Below, in pieces: positions 47,845 through 59,395 of a DNA stretch of 64,000 bases. Position 1 is the first letter of the stretch; every line of letters begins with the position of its first letter. The DNA is from Leptodactylus fallax (taxonomy: Eukaryota; Chordata; Amphibia; Anura; Leptodactylidae): contig CAMRHE010000055.1 of assembly GCA_947044405.1 (NCBI GenBank), forward strand, positions 1,296,501 to 1,360,500, in the 5' to 3' direction. The notes beneath the pieces are model-generated. The model made no database searches. It saw only the letters and a list, made by a program, of their open reading frames with translations, and was not told where the DNA came from. Made by a program: the position numbers and the translations under genes.

Positions 47845-48290
47845 TGATCATCATCCCAGGCCACAGCTATACTTACATTTACCCATTCACTGTCCTAGAC
47901 CACAAAGGTTCCTTATATTAACCTCCTTACTATCCAAGACCATCAGGTATAGTTACATTTACCCCTTCAATGTCCTAGACCACCAGGGATCCTAATTTTA
48001 ACCTTTTACTATCCAAAACCACCAGGTATACTTGCATTACATATGTAAGTATACCACTATGAATCCTTAGGTTAACCTCCTTACTATCCCAGAGCACCAG
48101 GTATACTTAAGTCAACCCGTTCACTGTCCTAGACCACCAGAGGTTCTTATATTAACCTTACTGTCCCAGAGCACCAGGTATACTTAACTCCTTCACTGTC
48201 CTAAACCACCTGGGATCCTTTCATTAACCTTTTCACTATCCCAGACCACCAGATTACTTCCATTAACTATTTACTGCCCAAAACCAGATA
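47845..48290 (+). repeat. Degenerate ~76-bp tandem repeat (two ~38-bp halves)
   Basis: TCACTGTCCTAGACCACCAG, GGATCCTTATATTAACC and TACTATCCCAGACCACCAGG, then TATACTTACATT alternate about six times with indels. It is an old array, with no reading frame. Confidence 0.75.
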
Positions 48291-49093
48291 AAATGACACC
48301 ACCCAAGATGTAGATAACCTTCACTGCACCAGACCTGGAGGCCATTTAGTATTACTTGTCGGACTGCTATGTGGCCCTGTATTTCTGGATACTTTAGAGC
48401 TAACTATTAGGATACTGCAACAGTGCCCAAGTATAACAAACCCACTAAGTGCGGCTGTGGCCAACAAGATTGTACAGAAGTTGTGTGGGGAGGAAGGAGG
48501 CAAGCTGAGCTTTTGTACCAGGGCTTATGGGTGACACCCCTGAGGGGCCCTATAATAGATTTTGCATTGATCCCACAAGCTGCAAATTACATCTCTTTTT
48601 GAACATTTTTTTCTTTATGCTACATTTTATAGAAAGCTCCAAATATGAGTAAGCTGTAAATCCACAGAGTGTGAAGAACTGTATTAATGATGGAGAACGC
48701 TTGCTCCATTGTGTTCTATAATGATTCGCTTTGTTCGGCTGTACAGGTATTCAGACCGGCTGTATAATTGATCTGATGGGGGCCACACTTTGCATGTCGG
48801 AACAATGGCTGCTCATTACAGATGAATACATTCTATAATGATGGCTGGGAATATCTCTCCATTCTGTGCACAGCGCAAAGCTGTAGATCTGGAGCATTTA
48901 CATGACTTCACAAAAACATTACAGAAGTTTTTAATCACCTGATCCCATGCATATCAAATGACTTAAGTATGCTTATCTCCAAGGAACACGTGAAAAGGGA
49001 TGAATGTAATTAACATAGTGCAGGCGTGTGGCGAAATCCCTGTGAAGAAGCTAATTATGGGAAATGCTGAGCACAGGTGTCCACTTAGTAATA
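48291..49093. other. Unassigned intergenic sequence
   Basis: No gene. The part from 48640 to 49060 is repeat-poor. Confidence 0.35.
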
Positions 49094-49600
49094 ATTAAAG
49101 GGAATGTGTCACCTATTTTTTTAGATTATGTTTTCATATTAAAAATGTTTTATAATAATTTAAAATGTTTCTATATGTCACTAAGATTTACAAAAGTACA
49201 AAATCCTGCAATTTTCGCTCTGGCCACTAAGCCTAATAGCCTGACACTAAATACTGTAGGGGTTTTCATTGCAGCAGTCACCTCATTGATATCACAGAGA
49301 GCATTACAATAGAAGATAACACCTCTATAGACAACACCATTGACCCATCATTACATCCATTACTAACAATGGATGATGTCACAGCTTATCTACTCCCACT
49401 CTTGCATAGAAATTTCCAGAGACCTCAAGGAGATGGCTCCAGACTATTGCTGCCCATGGCCATGAGACTGTAAAGCATATCACTAAATGATGTTTAGCTC
49501 AGGCAAGATGGCTGCCCCCATAATCATGTACAGAAAGTGGAATTCAAAAAAGTAAAAAGTAATACATTATTGTTAAAATCTAATAAAAACAGTGACGAGG
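49094..49600 (+). repeat. GGGAATGTGTCACC family, copy 2
   Basis: It starts TTAAAGGGAATGTGTCACC, holds AATAGAAGATAACACCTCTA, CAATGGATGATGTCACAGC, TTAGCTCAGGCAAGATGGC and TAATAAAAACAG near the far end. The orientation is opposite to the copies at 54121 and 63731. Confidence 0.75.
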
Positions 49601-49639
49601 CAAGGTATAAGGGTTAAATATGCACTCCATCTGCATAAT

Positions 49640-50000
49640 GGGCACTCGAATTTAAAAAGTTAGTCAAAACTGTGTCCACTGAATATAAAGAGTGCTACAT
49701 ACTGTGCCCATAAATAAAATAGTGCCATACACTGTTTCCACTGAATATAGTGTCATACTGTACATCTGAATGTAACAGTGCTATATACTGTGCACCTAAA
49801 AATTAGTGCCATGCACTGTGTCCACTGAATATAGTTGTGCCATATATTGTGTCTACTGAATATAAATAGTGCTGCATACTGTGCACCTAAATATAGTAGT
49901 GCCATACACTGTGTCCACTAAATATAACAGTCGTATACTGTGCACCTGAATGTAATAGTGCCATTAACTGGTCCCTTGAAAATATTACTTCCACATAGTG
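49640..50000 (+). repeat. Degenerate ~32-bp tandem repeat
   Basis: The unit TAGTGCCATACACTGTGTCC + ACTGAATATAA recurs about ten times with substitutions and small indels. Confidence 0.75.
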
Positions 50001-51579
50001 TCCTTGCATGCAGTAGCACCATGGCTATAGGCAGAGAGTCCCCATAGCCACCAAGGTAATCTCCATCCAGTGAGTTTGGCTTCTGTAGAATAATGCAGTA
50101 ATGGCATCAGCACCTGACGTTCATTTGTATCCAAAATTTGTATATTTGTATATATATATAAAGCTTATATAAGCCACAAACACAGACATGGTACAAGGTC
50201 TATTCAGAAGGTAATGGATGAGAACATTTTCACTATATCTGTGTGGATATAATCCTTCCTGTAGAGGTGAAGGCAATGGCTCTAGAAACATTGTAATGCT
50301 TTGTATAAACAGGAACACTCAGTTTACTCCGGCCACGTTCCAGGACAAACTTCCATCATGAGTCTAGAAGTAAAGAATATCAAAGTTTGAAGCACTTAGC
50401 GTGAGACTAGAGGCCTTGCAAACAAAGGGTGCAGCTGTGATATCTAGTATTTTCCATTACTCGAGGGCCAGATCAGCAGAGAAAGTCTGCAGCATTCTCA
50501 TAGTACCCATAAAATAAGCAACAATTCTAGAGTGACAGTATTTTGAGAAACAGTGACCATACTCAGACACTTAACTCGAAGAGATCCATACCAATGGCAG
50601 TCATACTCATAGCAGAAATGTTGACCAAACCTGCATTTTTACATTTCATATTATGTGTTCATGACTCTGCCGTTAATGTCCATTGCTGTCATCCTATGAT
50701 GATAACAGCAATGGACTACAGTAGTAGTAACAAGAACATAGCCTTATGCTACATTTACCCAACTGTAGAAAAAAAAAAAATAGCTTGACAAAGGGTACCT
50801 GAGCTTTCATGAAAAGTTGAGACGTGTAGGGTCTTGTTGGGCAGTCTGTTCTATGACTTTATAAACCTTAATGCATTATATCCTATCAGGTTTTCTGCTA
50901 ATAGCAAGTTTCACAATATCTGAGGCTGGAGATGTATACAATAAGGAGTAGACTGCCCCCTCTTGATACTGTTCTACCAGGAGTAACTGTACAATAGCAA
51001 ATAGCTTAGAAAAACCTAAGTGACCATCATATAGGAGAGCCAGGAACACTGCAAATACATGTAGCCAAGCTGATTGAAAAAAACCTATAAGTATAGTCAG
51101 TAAAGCTGTGTGTGAATATTATTCCATCTATAACTGGAAGTAAACACAAGTACATAGAAGACTTTACATACATTGTCAGCTGAGAGATTTGCAGAATCTT
51201 CAGCCCTTTGCTGAGAACAGACTGAAGAGAATCAACTCCTCCCCTCTCCTTTCACTGTGTGGAGAAAAACTAGCCCTTCCACTCACATTAGATAAGCAAT
51301 TACAGTATTATGGACAAGCTTCCCTGGTAACTAAGAAGTGAACTGCAAATTATCTAGAAGACAGACACCTAGTGGCACACACTATGAAATGGTACTAGCT
51401 TGTCTGAAAAGTTAGTGATCGTTTAAAACTTATGTCTATTGAGGGATCAGAGAAGACAAAAAAAAAAAACCACGCGGACATATCCTGCTTTTTGACAGGC
51501 CCTTAAAACTGAATAGTGGCCAGGCACCAGTCAATGGTAACTGAGTTGCAGTAGGCGCCCAGCCACTCTACATGGACTG
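50001..51579. other. Unassigned intergenic sequence
   Basis: No gene. A short (TA)n/TATATA stretch lies near 50150-50160. Confidence 0.35.
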
Positions 51580-52021
51580 TGTAACAATGCTAGTTATCAG
51601 ATCTAAAGACCAATTGGTGAGGCAAACTGTACAGTACTTAAATAGTAAGAGACACAGAAATAGTACCTCAGGAGTAGACGTAACCATGGTCAGGCGCTCG
51701 GTACACAGGAGCAGTAGAAGAGATGTATGCAGAGTTCAGTATATGGGAGCAGTAGCATAGTGGTGAGGATCAGGGCAAACAGGAATCAGACAGCCAGAAC
51801 AATCAAACACAGGTTGGAGTAAGCTGTGGGTTTATATAGGGACTGCTATACTGTGACTGGCTACAGAACAGGTGAGATCCCTAAGCTAATCACTCCAATG
51901 TACAAGTCCAGGCTAAGCAAGGCAAAGAACAAACAGGCTTCTACCATGGTATAGTGGTCAAGGCTGCAGAACATGGCTAGAAAGTTACCGGTTCAAGACC
52001 CAGTGAGCTCAGTTCCTAACG
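51580..52021 (-). mobile_element. Solo LTR (family A, copy 2)
   Basis: It is homologous over its whole length to 20548-20963 (shared: GGAGTAAGCTGTGGGTTTAT, ATAGTGGTCAAGGC, GGTTCAAGACCCAGTGAGCT). It starts TGTAACAATGCTAG and ends TTCCTAACG, so the right terminal CA has mutated. No matching target duplication was found. Plus-strand A box 51947-51957 (TGGTATAGTGG) and B box 51990-52000 (GGTTCAAGACC) are present. Confidence 0.65.
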
Positions 52022-52062
52022 CAATAGCATTTGGTCTATCCTATGTATATGCATCAGAAGCA

Positions 52063-52157
52063 GCCCCATACAACTGATCTGTGTAGGGGTCTGATGTCCT
52101 GTTCCCACCAATCTTATATTGAGGTCCTATCCCAAACATTCCTGGACAACCCATTTA
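52063..52157 (-). repeat. Fragment of AAATGGGTTGTCC / GGTGGGAACAG repeat
   Basis: On the minus strand it starts TTAAATGGGTTGTCCAGG and contains TAAGATTGGTGGGAACAG, the family seen at 13981. Confidence 0.5.
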
Positions 52158-52850
52158 AGAGTTCTCCCCATTCTTTGGTGCAAAATATTCTTGTAGAGGT
52201 GGTGTAAGGACAAGAATAGTATCTCATAAAATTTATTATAAATCTTGCCCTTCTGTGATACATTTGTTTTTTCTAGTTTTATCCTGTTTAATTTTACGGC
52301 AATATTTGTATATTTTTCATTAGATAAAAGATGGCCATGGGGGGCAAAAACTAAATGATGGGATTAGTTTTGGAGCTATAGAATAAGGAAGACACTAGAT
52401 TAATAACAACCACGTAAAAGAACATAAAAAATAACAATAAGTAAAGACAAGAAACTTTGGGCACTTTCCTATTTCTATTATGCAGATATCTCTTTTTGCA
52501 GTGCCCCTGCAGACATCCCATAGAAATAAATGACTTGAGATCACAGCATATTTTACAAGCAGTTAACCACATTTTTAATGCTTGAAAAATACTTAAAACC
52601 CAGATGGGTCACCGAGAAAATATGCTGAAGTAATGAAAGCCTTCGAGCAACTTCATCTTCCGAGAGTGGCTGATGGCTCCTCGCTGGCAGCTCATAGTCA
52701 TGGCGGTAATAGGGATCAATGGAGCCTGACATCACCTACTGTCCTCACAATGTGGTCGAAATAGCTCAGCGCTAAATGGGTTCAGAGGTGCACAACCATC
52801 CGAGCACCAAACTGTCAGATTGTATGACTCTCAAGGGCCACCATAAAACA
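52158..52850. other. Unassigned intergenic sequence
   Basis: No gene or repeat terminus was recognised. Confidence 0.35.
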
Positions 52851-52998
52851 ATAAAGGAGTATTCCCCATCTGAGATATCTGATAGGTGATGGGGCCACCT
52901 ATCAGGAGAATGGGAGCCCCCTGCATCCAGGAGACGCATTGACATGTATAATGTATATTGTAGAGCCATAAAAGTCTCAGATGGGAATATCCCTTTAA
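52851..52998 (+). repeat. Short fold-back MITE (~148 bp)
   Basis: TAAAGGAGTATTCCCCATCT + GAGAT on the left is mirrored by GTCTCAGATGGGAATATCCC + TTTAA on the right. There is no coding capacity. Confidence 0.65.
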
Positions 52999-53397
52999 CC
53001 TCTTGCCAACAGTCCATTGACTATAGGTGGCCGGCAATTACTTCTTAAAGGACATGCCTGTACGTTCTTGAAGAGTTAACAGTTGTATGAGATTGGGCAG
53101 CTGCAGGAGCAGGGGGGCAGCTGTAACAATACAAGGATGGTTTATTACTGTCCCTGCCTTCCCAATATACACAGCTCTCAATCAGAATGTGTGTACAGCT
53201 ATGGAAGCCGCCATGATGGAGCTCACTCCCAGTGGTCATGTGATCCAACGAGTGTCCAAAACTCCAGGAGTTTCTGGGTCCTAGAGGACCCAGGTCAGCT
53301 CTGCAGTGTATACTAGGAGGCTGCATAACTCGCAGATACAGGGAAAATCAGCCAAAAAAAAAGAAGTGATATTAAAAGGCCCTCAAAGGTCTCTTAT
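52999..53397. other. Unassigned intergenic sequence
   Basis: No gene. Overlapping open frames on both strands have no recognisable motif. The wording near 53045-53075 (ACATGCCTGTACGTTC) resembles part of a dispersed frog repeat. Confidence 0.35.
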
Positions 53398-53928
53398 GAC
53401 TAGGGATGAGTGAACTGATTCAGACAGAACTGGATTTGATCTGAATTACGAAAGTTTGGGTTTTGACCCAAACCTGAAATTTGGGGGGGTTTGTCATCCA
53501 AGAAACACTATTCAGCTCTATGGTTCATTTTGGGCTGTACTTATATATTCTGGGGTCTCTTTAGACTTCAGAGTATATTAGGTGGAGGTGAGTAAAAATA
53601 ACAAACACTTATACTCACCTTACCTCATCTTTCCTGGGTGTTCGGTGGCACACGGCCTCTAGTCTTTCCTGTGATTGAGCCTTAGTGGTCACATGGGGCA
53701 CACCATCATCATGATGCTTTGACTCAGCTTGTGATTGGTCCTCAGCGGTGTCCCTGGGGCATGTGATGTCAGCCATAGTCCGGGAGAGGCCTGAAGAGGA
53801 CGCCAGGGACCATTAGATAATGCAATGATGCCCAGGAGAGGTGAGTATAAGTGTTTGTTATTTTCCCTAACCTCCCCTAGGCCTCCGCCTATTATACTCT
53901 GGGGTCTGATGTTCGCCCATCTCTACTG
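53398..53928 (+). repeat. Fold-back MITE (~530 bp), GGATGAGTGAAC ends
   Basis: The left end ACTAGGGATGAGTGAACTG is mirrored by TGTTCGCCCATCTCTACT. Inner arms pair TATATTCTGGGGTCTC with a later TATTATACTCTGGGGTC context, and TACTCACCT with AGGTGAGTA. The core contains GTGATTGAGCCTTAGTGGTC and GTGATTGGTCCTCAGCGG. Confidence 0.7.
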
Positions 53929-54120
53929 ATGCGTATAAAGAATAAATAAAAAAATAAGACAAAAAATGTAAATAAAATTAAAAAACCGTCATTACCACAC
54001 CCATATCAAAGATTGTAGCCCTGTCCCCGGGTGGCACAATATTATGTGTTACCTACATAAATATCTATGTAAAAGAGAGGGAAAACTATTTTTTATATAA
54101 ATTAGTTGCACTTTCTTCTA

Positions 54121-54701
54121 TTTAAAAGGAATATATCACCAATTCTTATTTTAATTTATTAAAACCAGATACTGAAATATATGACTGTTTACTAATCCGT
54201 TTATATTGTCTGATTTTTTTTATTATATTTTCTGTCCAGGATTATGGGGACGGCCATCTTGCCTGAGCTTCTCCTCTGCTCTGTTAACAGCATTTAGTGA
54301 TCTGCTTTACAGCACAGTCATGGCCACAGTCAGCAATAGCCTGGAGTCGACTCATTGAGGTCTATGGGAAAGTTTTCTAGACATGCTCTGTGCAGAGAGG
54401 GAGAGTAGATAACCTGTGACATCATCTGTTGTCAGTAGTGGATGCAATGATGGGTCAGTGGTGTTATCTATAGAGGTGTTATCTTCTATTGTTATCCCGT
54501 CTGTGATGAAAATGAGGAGATTGTTGCAAGAAAAACCCTATGGACTAGGAAAGTGCCGGTGTATTATTAGGCTTAATGGAATAAAAATTACAGGATTTAG
54601 TATATTTTTTAAAATGTTTTTTAAAAAATTATTAAAAATACAGAAAAATGTAAACTTGGCTTTATAAATTGGTTATTTTCTGGTGACACATTCTCTTTAA
54701 A
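54121..54701 (-). repeat. GGGAATGTGTCACC family, copy 3 (fullest)
   Basis: On the minus strand it starts TTAAAGAGAATGTGTCACC and ends GGTGATATATTCCTTTTAAA, so both ends carry related inverted termini about 17 bp long. It shares TTAACAGCATTTAGTGATCT and TTTTCTAGACATGCTCTGTG with the copy at 63731. At 581 bp with no coding capacity, it is probably a non-autonomous DNA transposon. Confidence 0.75.
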
Positions 54702-55610
54702 ATGAATCTATAATACTACAAAAACTCTTCATGTAGCCCATGCCAAAAACTCAATAATAAAGCCATATGCAGTAAGCGCCCTCTAGTGGTGGCTGCTGCA
54801 ACATTATGCTCTGCAGGGGTATTTGGAACACTATAAAGATATAAATCAGCACCAAAAAACACACAAGGTATTAAAAAATGGACATTCATTTAAAAGTAAT
54901 TAAAAATGTATCCAATACCTACATAAATGTGATAAATCACAAAACAGTTAATATGTCTTGTTCTGTGATTCTTACAATTTGCATAGATTATGTACAAAAT
55001 GTTTCCAGAAAATTCTGTCCGGCAAGTGTAGGAAGGACACGGAGGTGAGTAATATTACATGTAAAGTTTACAGTCAAAGAAACACAATGACTCAAAGTGA
55101 CTAAAGAGAAAGTCCAGGAATAATTGCAGGAATTCATCACCGTCACGCTGAAATATCGCCCCATTATTTATTGGGATGAATTATTTTCTCTAATACATTG
55201 TTTTATTTTCCATGTAGAAGTGGAAACGCTCGGGTAACCTGATTTATGCAAATGATGGCTAAAAACTGACTCTGAAGGGTATTCCATAGTTATATATGAT
55301 ATAAAGAGTAATTGGGGTGTCTATGGACATCAGTGTCGCCCCCTATGGTTCATACATGTCTCAAAAAACCCAAGGCTTATACATAGAAGAAAAATCTAAT
55401 TAATATTTCTACTTACCAAACTCTCCCTTAAAGGGGTTTCCCATGAACATGAATAGGTTTAAATTTGTAGATAATAAAGTGAAACATTGTTGCAAATATT
55501 AATAATTAAAAATTTTGCAGAGTTTTAGAGTTTTTCTTCAATCATCTTAGTAGTGACATCTGTTGTCATTGGATACGACCATGAATTCAGGAACTTTCTA
55601 TGGTCTGTAG
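54702..55610. other. Unassigned intergenic sequence
   Basis: No gene. It contains a perfect CTCF-core word (54776-54789) and, at 55240-55260, the octamer word ATGCAAAT within a repeat-poor stretch (55130-55260). Confidence 0.35.
54776..54789 (-). promoter_or_regulatory. CTCF-like motif, exact core match
   Basis: Read on the minus strand, CCACTAGAGGGCGC satisfies every position of CCASYAGRKGGCRS. Binding is not shown by sequence alone. Confidence 0.4.
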
Positions 55611-55611
55611 C

Positions 55612-58600
55612 CCAGCCATGATGTCCTTATTGTGGTCGGGTTATCTTCTCATACATGTAGTGTCCTCCTGATAACCAGCCATGATGTCCTTATTGTGGTC
55701 GGGTTATCTTCTCATACATGTAGTGTCCCCTCCTGATAACCAGCCATGATGTCCTTATTGTGGTCAGGTTATCTTCTCATACATGTAGTGTCCTCCTGAT
55801 AACCAGCCATGATGTCCTTATTGTGGTCAGGTTATCTTCTCATACATGTAGTGTCCTCCTGATAACCAGCCATGATGTCCTTATTGCGGTCCGGTTATCT
55901 TCTCATACATGTAGTGTCCTCCTGATAACCAGCCATGATGTCCTTATTGCGGTCGGGTTATCTTTTCATACATGTAGTGTCCTCCTGATAACCAGCCATG
56001 ATGTCCTTATTGTGGTCGGGTTATCTTCTCATACATGTAGTGTCCCCTCCTGATAACCAGCCATGATGTCCTTATTGTGGTCGGGTTATCTTCTCATACA
56101 TGTAGTGTCCTCCTGATAACCAGCCATGATGTCCTTATTGTGGTCAGGTTATCTTCTCATACATGTAGTGTCCTCCTGATAACCAGCCATGATGTCCTTA
56201 TTGTGGTCGGGTTATCTTATACATGTAGTGTCCTCCTGATAACCAGCCATGATGTCCTTATTGTGGTCGGGTTATCTTCTCATACATGTAGTGTCCTCCT
56301 GATAACCAGCCTTGATGTCCTTATTGTGGTCGGGTTATCTTCTCATACATGTAGTGTCCTCCTGCTAACCAGCCATGGTGTCCTTATTGTGGCCGGGTTA
56401 TCTTCTCACACATGTAGTGTCCTCCTGATAACCAGTCATAATGTTCTTATTGTGGTCAGGTTATCTTCTCATACATGTAGTGTCCCTGCTGATAACCAGC
56501 CATGATGTCCTTATTGTGGTCGGGTTATCTTCTCATACATGTAGTGTCCCCTCCTGATAACCAGCCATGATGTCCTTATTGTGGTCGGGTTATCTTCTCA
56601 TACATGTAGTGTTCCTCCTGATAACCAGCCATGATGTCCTTATTGTGGTCAGGTTATCTTCTCATACATGTAGTGTCCTCCTGATAACCAGCCATGATGT
56701 CCTTATTGTGGTCAGGTTATCTTCTCATACATGTAGTGTCCTGATAACCAGCCATGATGTCCTTATTGTGGTCGGGTTATCTTCTCATACATGTAGTGTC
56801 CTGATAACCAGCCATGATGTCCTTATTGTGGTCGGGTTATCTTCTCATACATGTAGTGTCCTCCTGATAACCAGCCATGATGTCCTTATTGTGGTCGGGT
56901 TATCTTCTCATACATGTAGTGTCCTCCTGATAACCAGCCATGATGTCCTTATTGTGGTCAGGTTATCTTCTTATACATGTAGTGTCCTCCTGATAACCAG
57001 CCATGATGTCCTTATTATGGTCAGGTTATCTTCTCATACATGTAGTGTCCTCCTGATAACCAGCCATGATGTCCTTATTGTGGTCAGGTTATCTTCTCAT
57101 ACATGTAGTGTCCTGATAACCAGCCATGATGTCCTTATTGTGGTCGGGTTATCTTCTCATACATGTAGTGTCCTGATAACCAGCCATGATGTCCTTATTG
57201 TGGTCGGGTTATCTTCTCATACATGTAGTGTCCTCCTGATAACCAGCCATGATGTCCTTATTGTGGTCAGGTTATCTTCTCATACATGTAGTGTCCTCCT
57301 GATAACCAGCCATGATGTCCTTATTATGGTCAGGTTATCTTCTCATACATGTAGTGTCCTGATAACCAGCCATGATGTCCTTATTGTGGTCGGGTTATCT
57401 TCTCATACATGTAGTGTCCTGATAACCAGCCATGATGTCCTTATTGTGGTCGGGTTATCTTCTCATACATGTAGTGTCCTCCTGATAACCAGCCATGATG
57501 TCCTTATTGTGGTCAGGTTATCTTCTCATACATGTAGTGTCCCTCCTGATAGCCAGCCATGATGTCCTTATTGTGGTCGGGTTATCTTCTCATACATGTA
57601 GTGTCCCTCCTGATAACCAGCCATGATGTCCTTATTGTGGTCAGGTTATCTTCTCATACATGTAGTGTCCTCCTGATAACCAGCCATGATGTCCTTATTG
57701 TGGTCAGGTTATCTTCTCATACATGTAGTGTCCTCCTGATAACCAGCCATGATGTCCTTATTGTGGTCAGGTTATCTTCTCATACATGTAGTGTCCTCCT
57801 GATAACCAGCCATGATGTCCTTATTGTGGTCAGGTTATCTTCTCATACATGTAGTATCCTCCTGATAACCAGCCATGATGTCCTTATTGTGGTCGGGTTA
57901 TCTTCTCATACATGTAGTGTCCCTCCTGATAACCAGCCATGATGTCCTTATTGTGGTCGGGTTATCTTCTCATACATGTATGTCCTCCTGATAACCAGCC
58001 ATGATGTCCTTATTGTGGTCAGGTTATCTTCTCATACATGTAGTGTCCCCTCCTGATAACCAGCCATGATGTCCTTATTGTGGCCGGGTTATCTTCTCAT
58101 ACATGTAGTGTCCTCCTGATAACCAGCCATGATGTCCTTATTGTGGTCAGGTTATCTTCTCATACATGTAGTGTCCTCCTGATAACCAGCCATGATGTCC
58201 TTATTGTGGTCGGGTTATCTTCTCATACATGTAGTGTCCTCCTGATAACCAGCCATGATGTCCTTATTGTGGTCAGGTTATCTTCTCATACATGTAGTGT
58301 CCCCTCCTGATAACCAGCCATGATGTCCTTATTGTGGCCGGGTTATCTTCTCATACATGTAGTGTCCTCCTGATAACCAGCCATGATGTCCTTATTGTGG
58401 TCGGGTTATCTTCTCATACATGTAGTGTCCTCCTGATAACCAGCCATGATGTCCTTATTGTGGTCAGGTTATCTTCTCACACATGTAGTGTCCTCCTGAT
58501 AACCAGCCATGATGTCCTTATTGTGGTCAGGTTATCTTCTCATACATGTAGTGTCCTCCTGATAACCAGCCATGATGTCCTTATTGTGGTCGGTTATCTT

Positions 58601-58627
58601 CTCATACATGTAGTGTCCTCCTGATAA
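55612..58627 (+). repeat. 63-bp minisatellite, 48 units with higher-order structure
   Basis: The unit is CCAGCCATGATGTCCTTATT, GTGGTCGGGTTATCTTCTCA, TACATGTAGTGTCCTCCTGA, TAA. Forty-eight unit starts were counted from 55612 to 58566. Most are 63 bp, with 60-bp variants (GTGTCCTGATAA) and 62-, 64- and 65-bp variants. The plus strand stays open with a 21-residue period because 63 is divisible by 3. The 62/64/65-bp units break the frame repeatedly, so it is not a gene. Each unit holds an inverted pair GGTTATC/GATAACC. Confidence 0.97.
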
Positions 58628-58656
58628 CCTGTCCACAATAAGGACATCATGGCTGG
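58624..58656 (-). repeat. Inverted partial unit closing the 63-bp array
   Basis: After the last GATAACC the sequence runs TGTCCACAATAAGGACATCA + TGGCTGG, which is the reverse complement of the first 33 bp of the unit with two changes. The array therefore ends in a small palindrome. Confidence 0.85.
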
Positions 58657-59180
58657 GTTTCTGACATGTCCTATCAGTGTCCACCCCTGCACTCATACAA
58701 TGCAGATATAACTTAGCACTCCATATATTGTGTCTGTGATCCCTATTAGATTGTGCGCTCTTGGGGCCAGGCTTCTCGCCCCACCCATTTTATATTACAT
58801 ATTACCAGTGTGAGATATACAGTATTGTCCTAAGACCGTACAACATAACTCAGAGAAAGCGTCTCCGGTCAGCGAGGTGTAGATACCGTCAGATGGAGTT
58901 ATGTGGCGCCATGTGCTAAGATCAATAATGAGCTTATTAATAGGAGCTGAGCTTATCGCAACGCCGGGTAATTACTGTGAGAATGAGCGGATTGCGGGCT
59001 GTAATGGCAGGATAGGATCAGATAAGACCCCACAGTCCTACGAAGCGCACTTGTATCTGATATAGCAGGGTGGGCTCTGTAACATTGGGCTGCTTTATAC
59101 GAAGGCAATAAAACTGGGCCAGTGAAAGGGCACGTCTGAGATTTGTGAAAAAATGATGGAAAATGGCATAAAATAAAGAA
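58657..59180. other. Unassigned, repeat-poor intergenic sequence
   Basis: No gene. From 58850 to 59060 the wording is repeat-free (CAATAATGAGCTTATTAATA, GGGTAATTACTGTGAG), so it is a weak conserved-noncoding candidate. Confidence 0.3.
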
Positions 59181-59189
59181 AGGGGATTA

Positions 59190-59395
59190 CCATGAAAGCA
59201 AGTTATCCTTTATCCCTAGAATAGTGGATATCTTACAGATGAGTGGGGGGTCCGACCACATAGGGTGGAGTTCTCATTGGAGCGGTGGTCCGGCAGGGCG
59301 GGCCCACTCCATTCATTTCAATGGGAGCGCCGAGCACTGTACTTCGGCTATCTCCGGATCATTTTCTTTCATGAGAAAACCCTTTAATTGTCCCA
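59190..59395 (+). repeat. Fragment of dispersed palindromic repeat
   Basis: It contains GTTATCCTTTATCCCTAGAA, GGGGGGTCCGACCAC, CACTCCATTCATTTCAATGG and a final ATGAGAAAACCCTTTAA, the wording of a common frog repeat (outer end TTAAAGGG). Confidence 0.5.

Noticed and set aside
55760..58624. Long plus-strand open frames of 76 to 331 codons with a repeating 21-residue hydrophobic peptide.
   Set aside because: They exist because the 63-bp unit has no stop in that frame. Units of 62, 64 and 65 bp shift the frame without any compensation, so no protein is being maintained.
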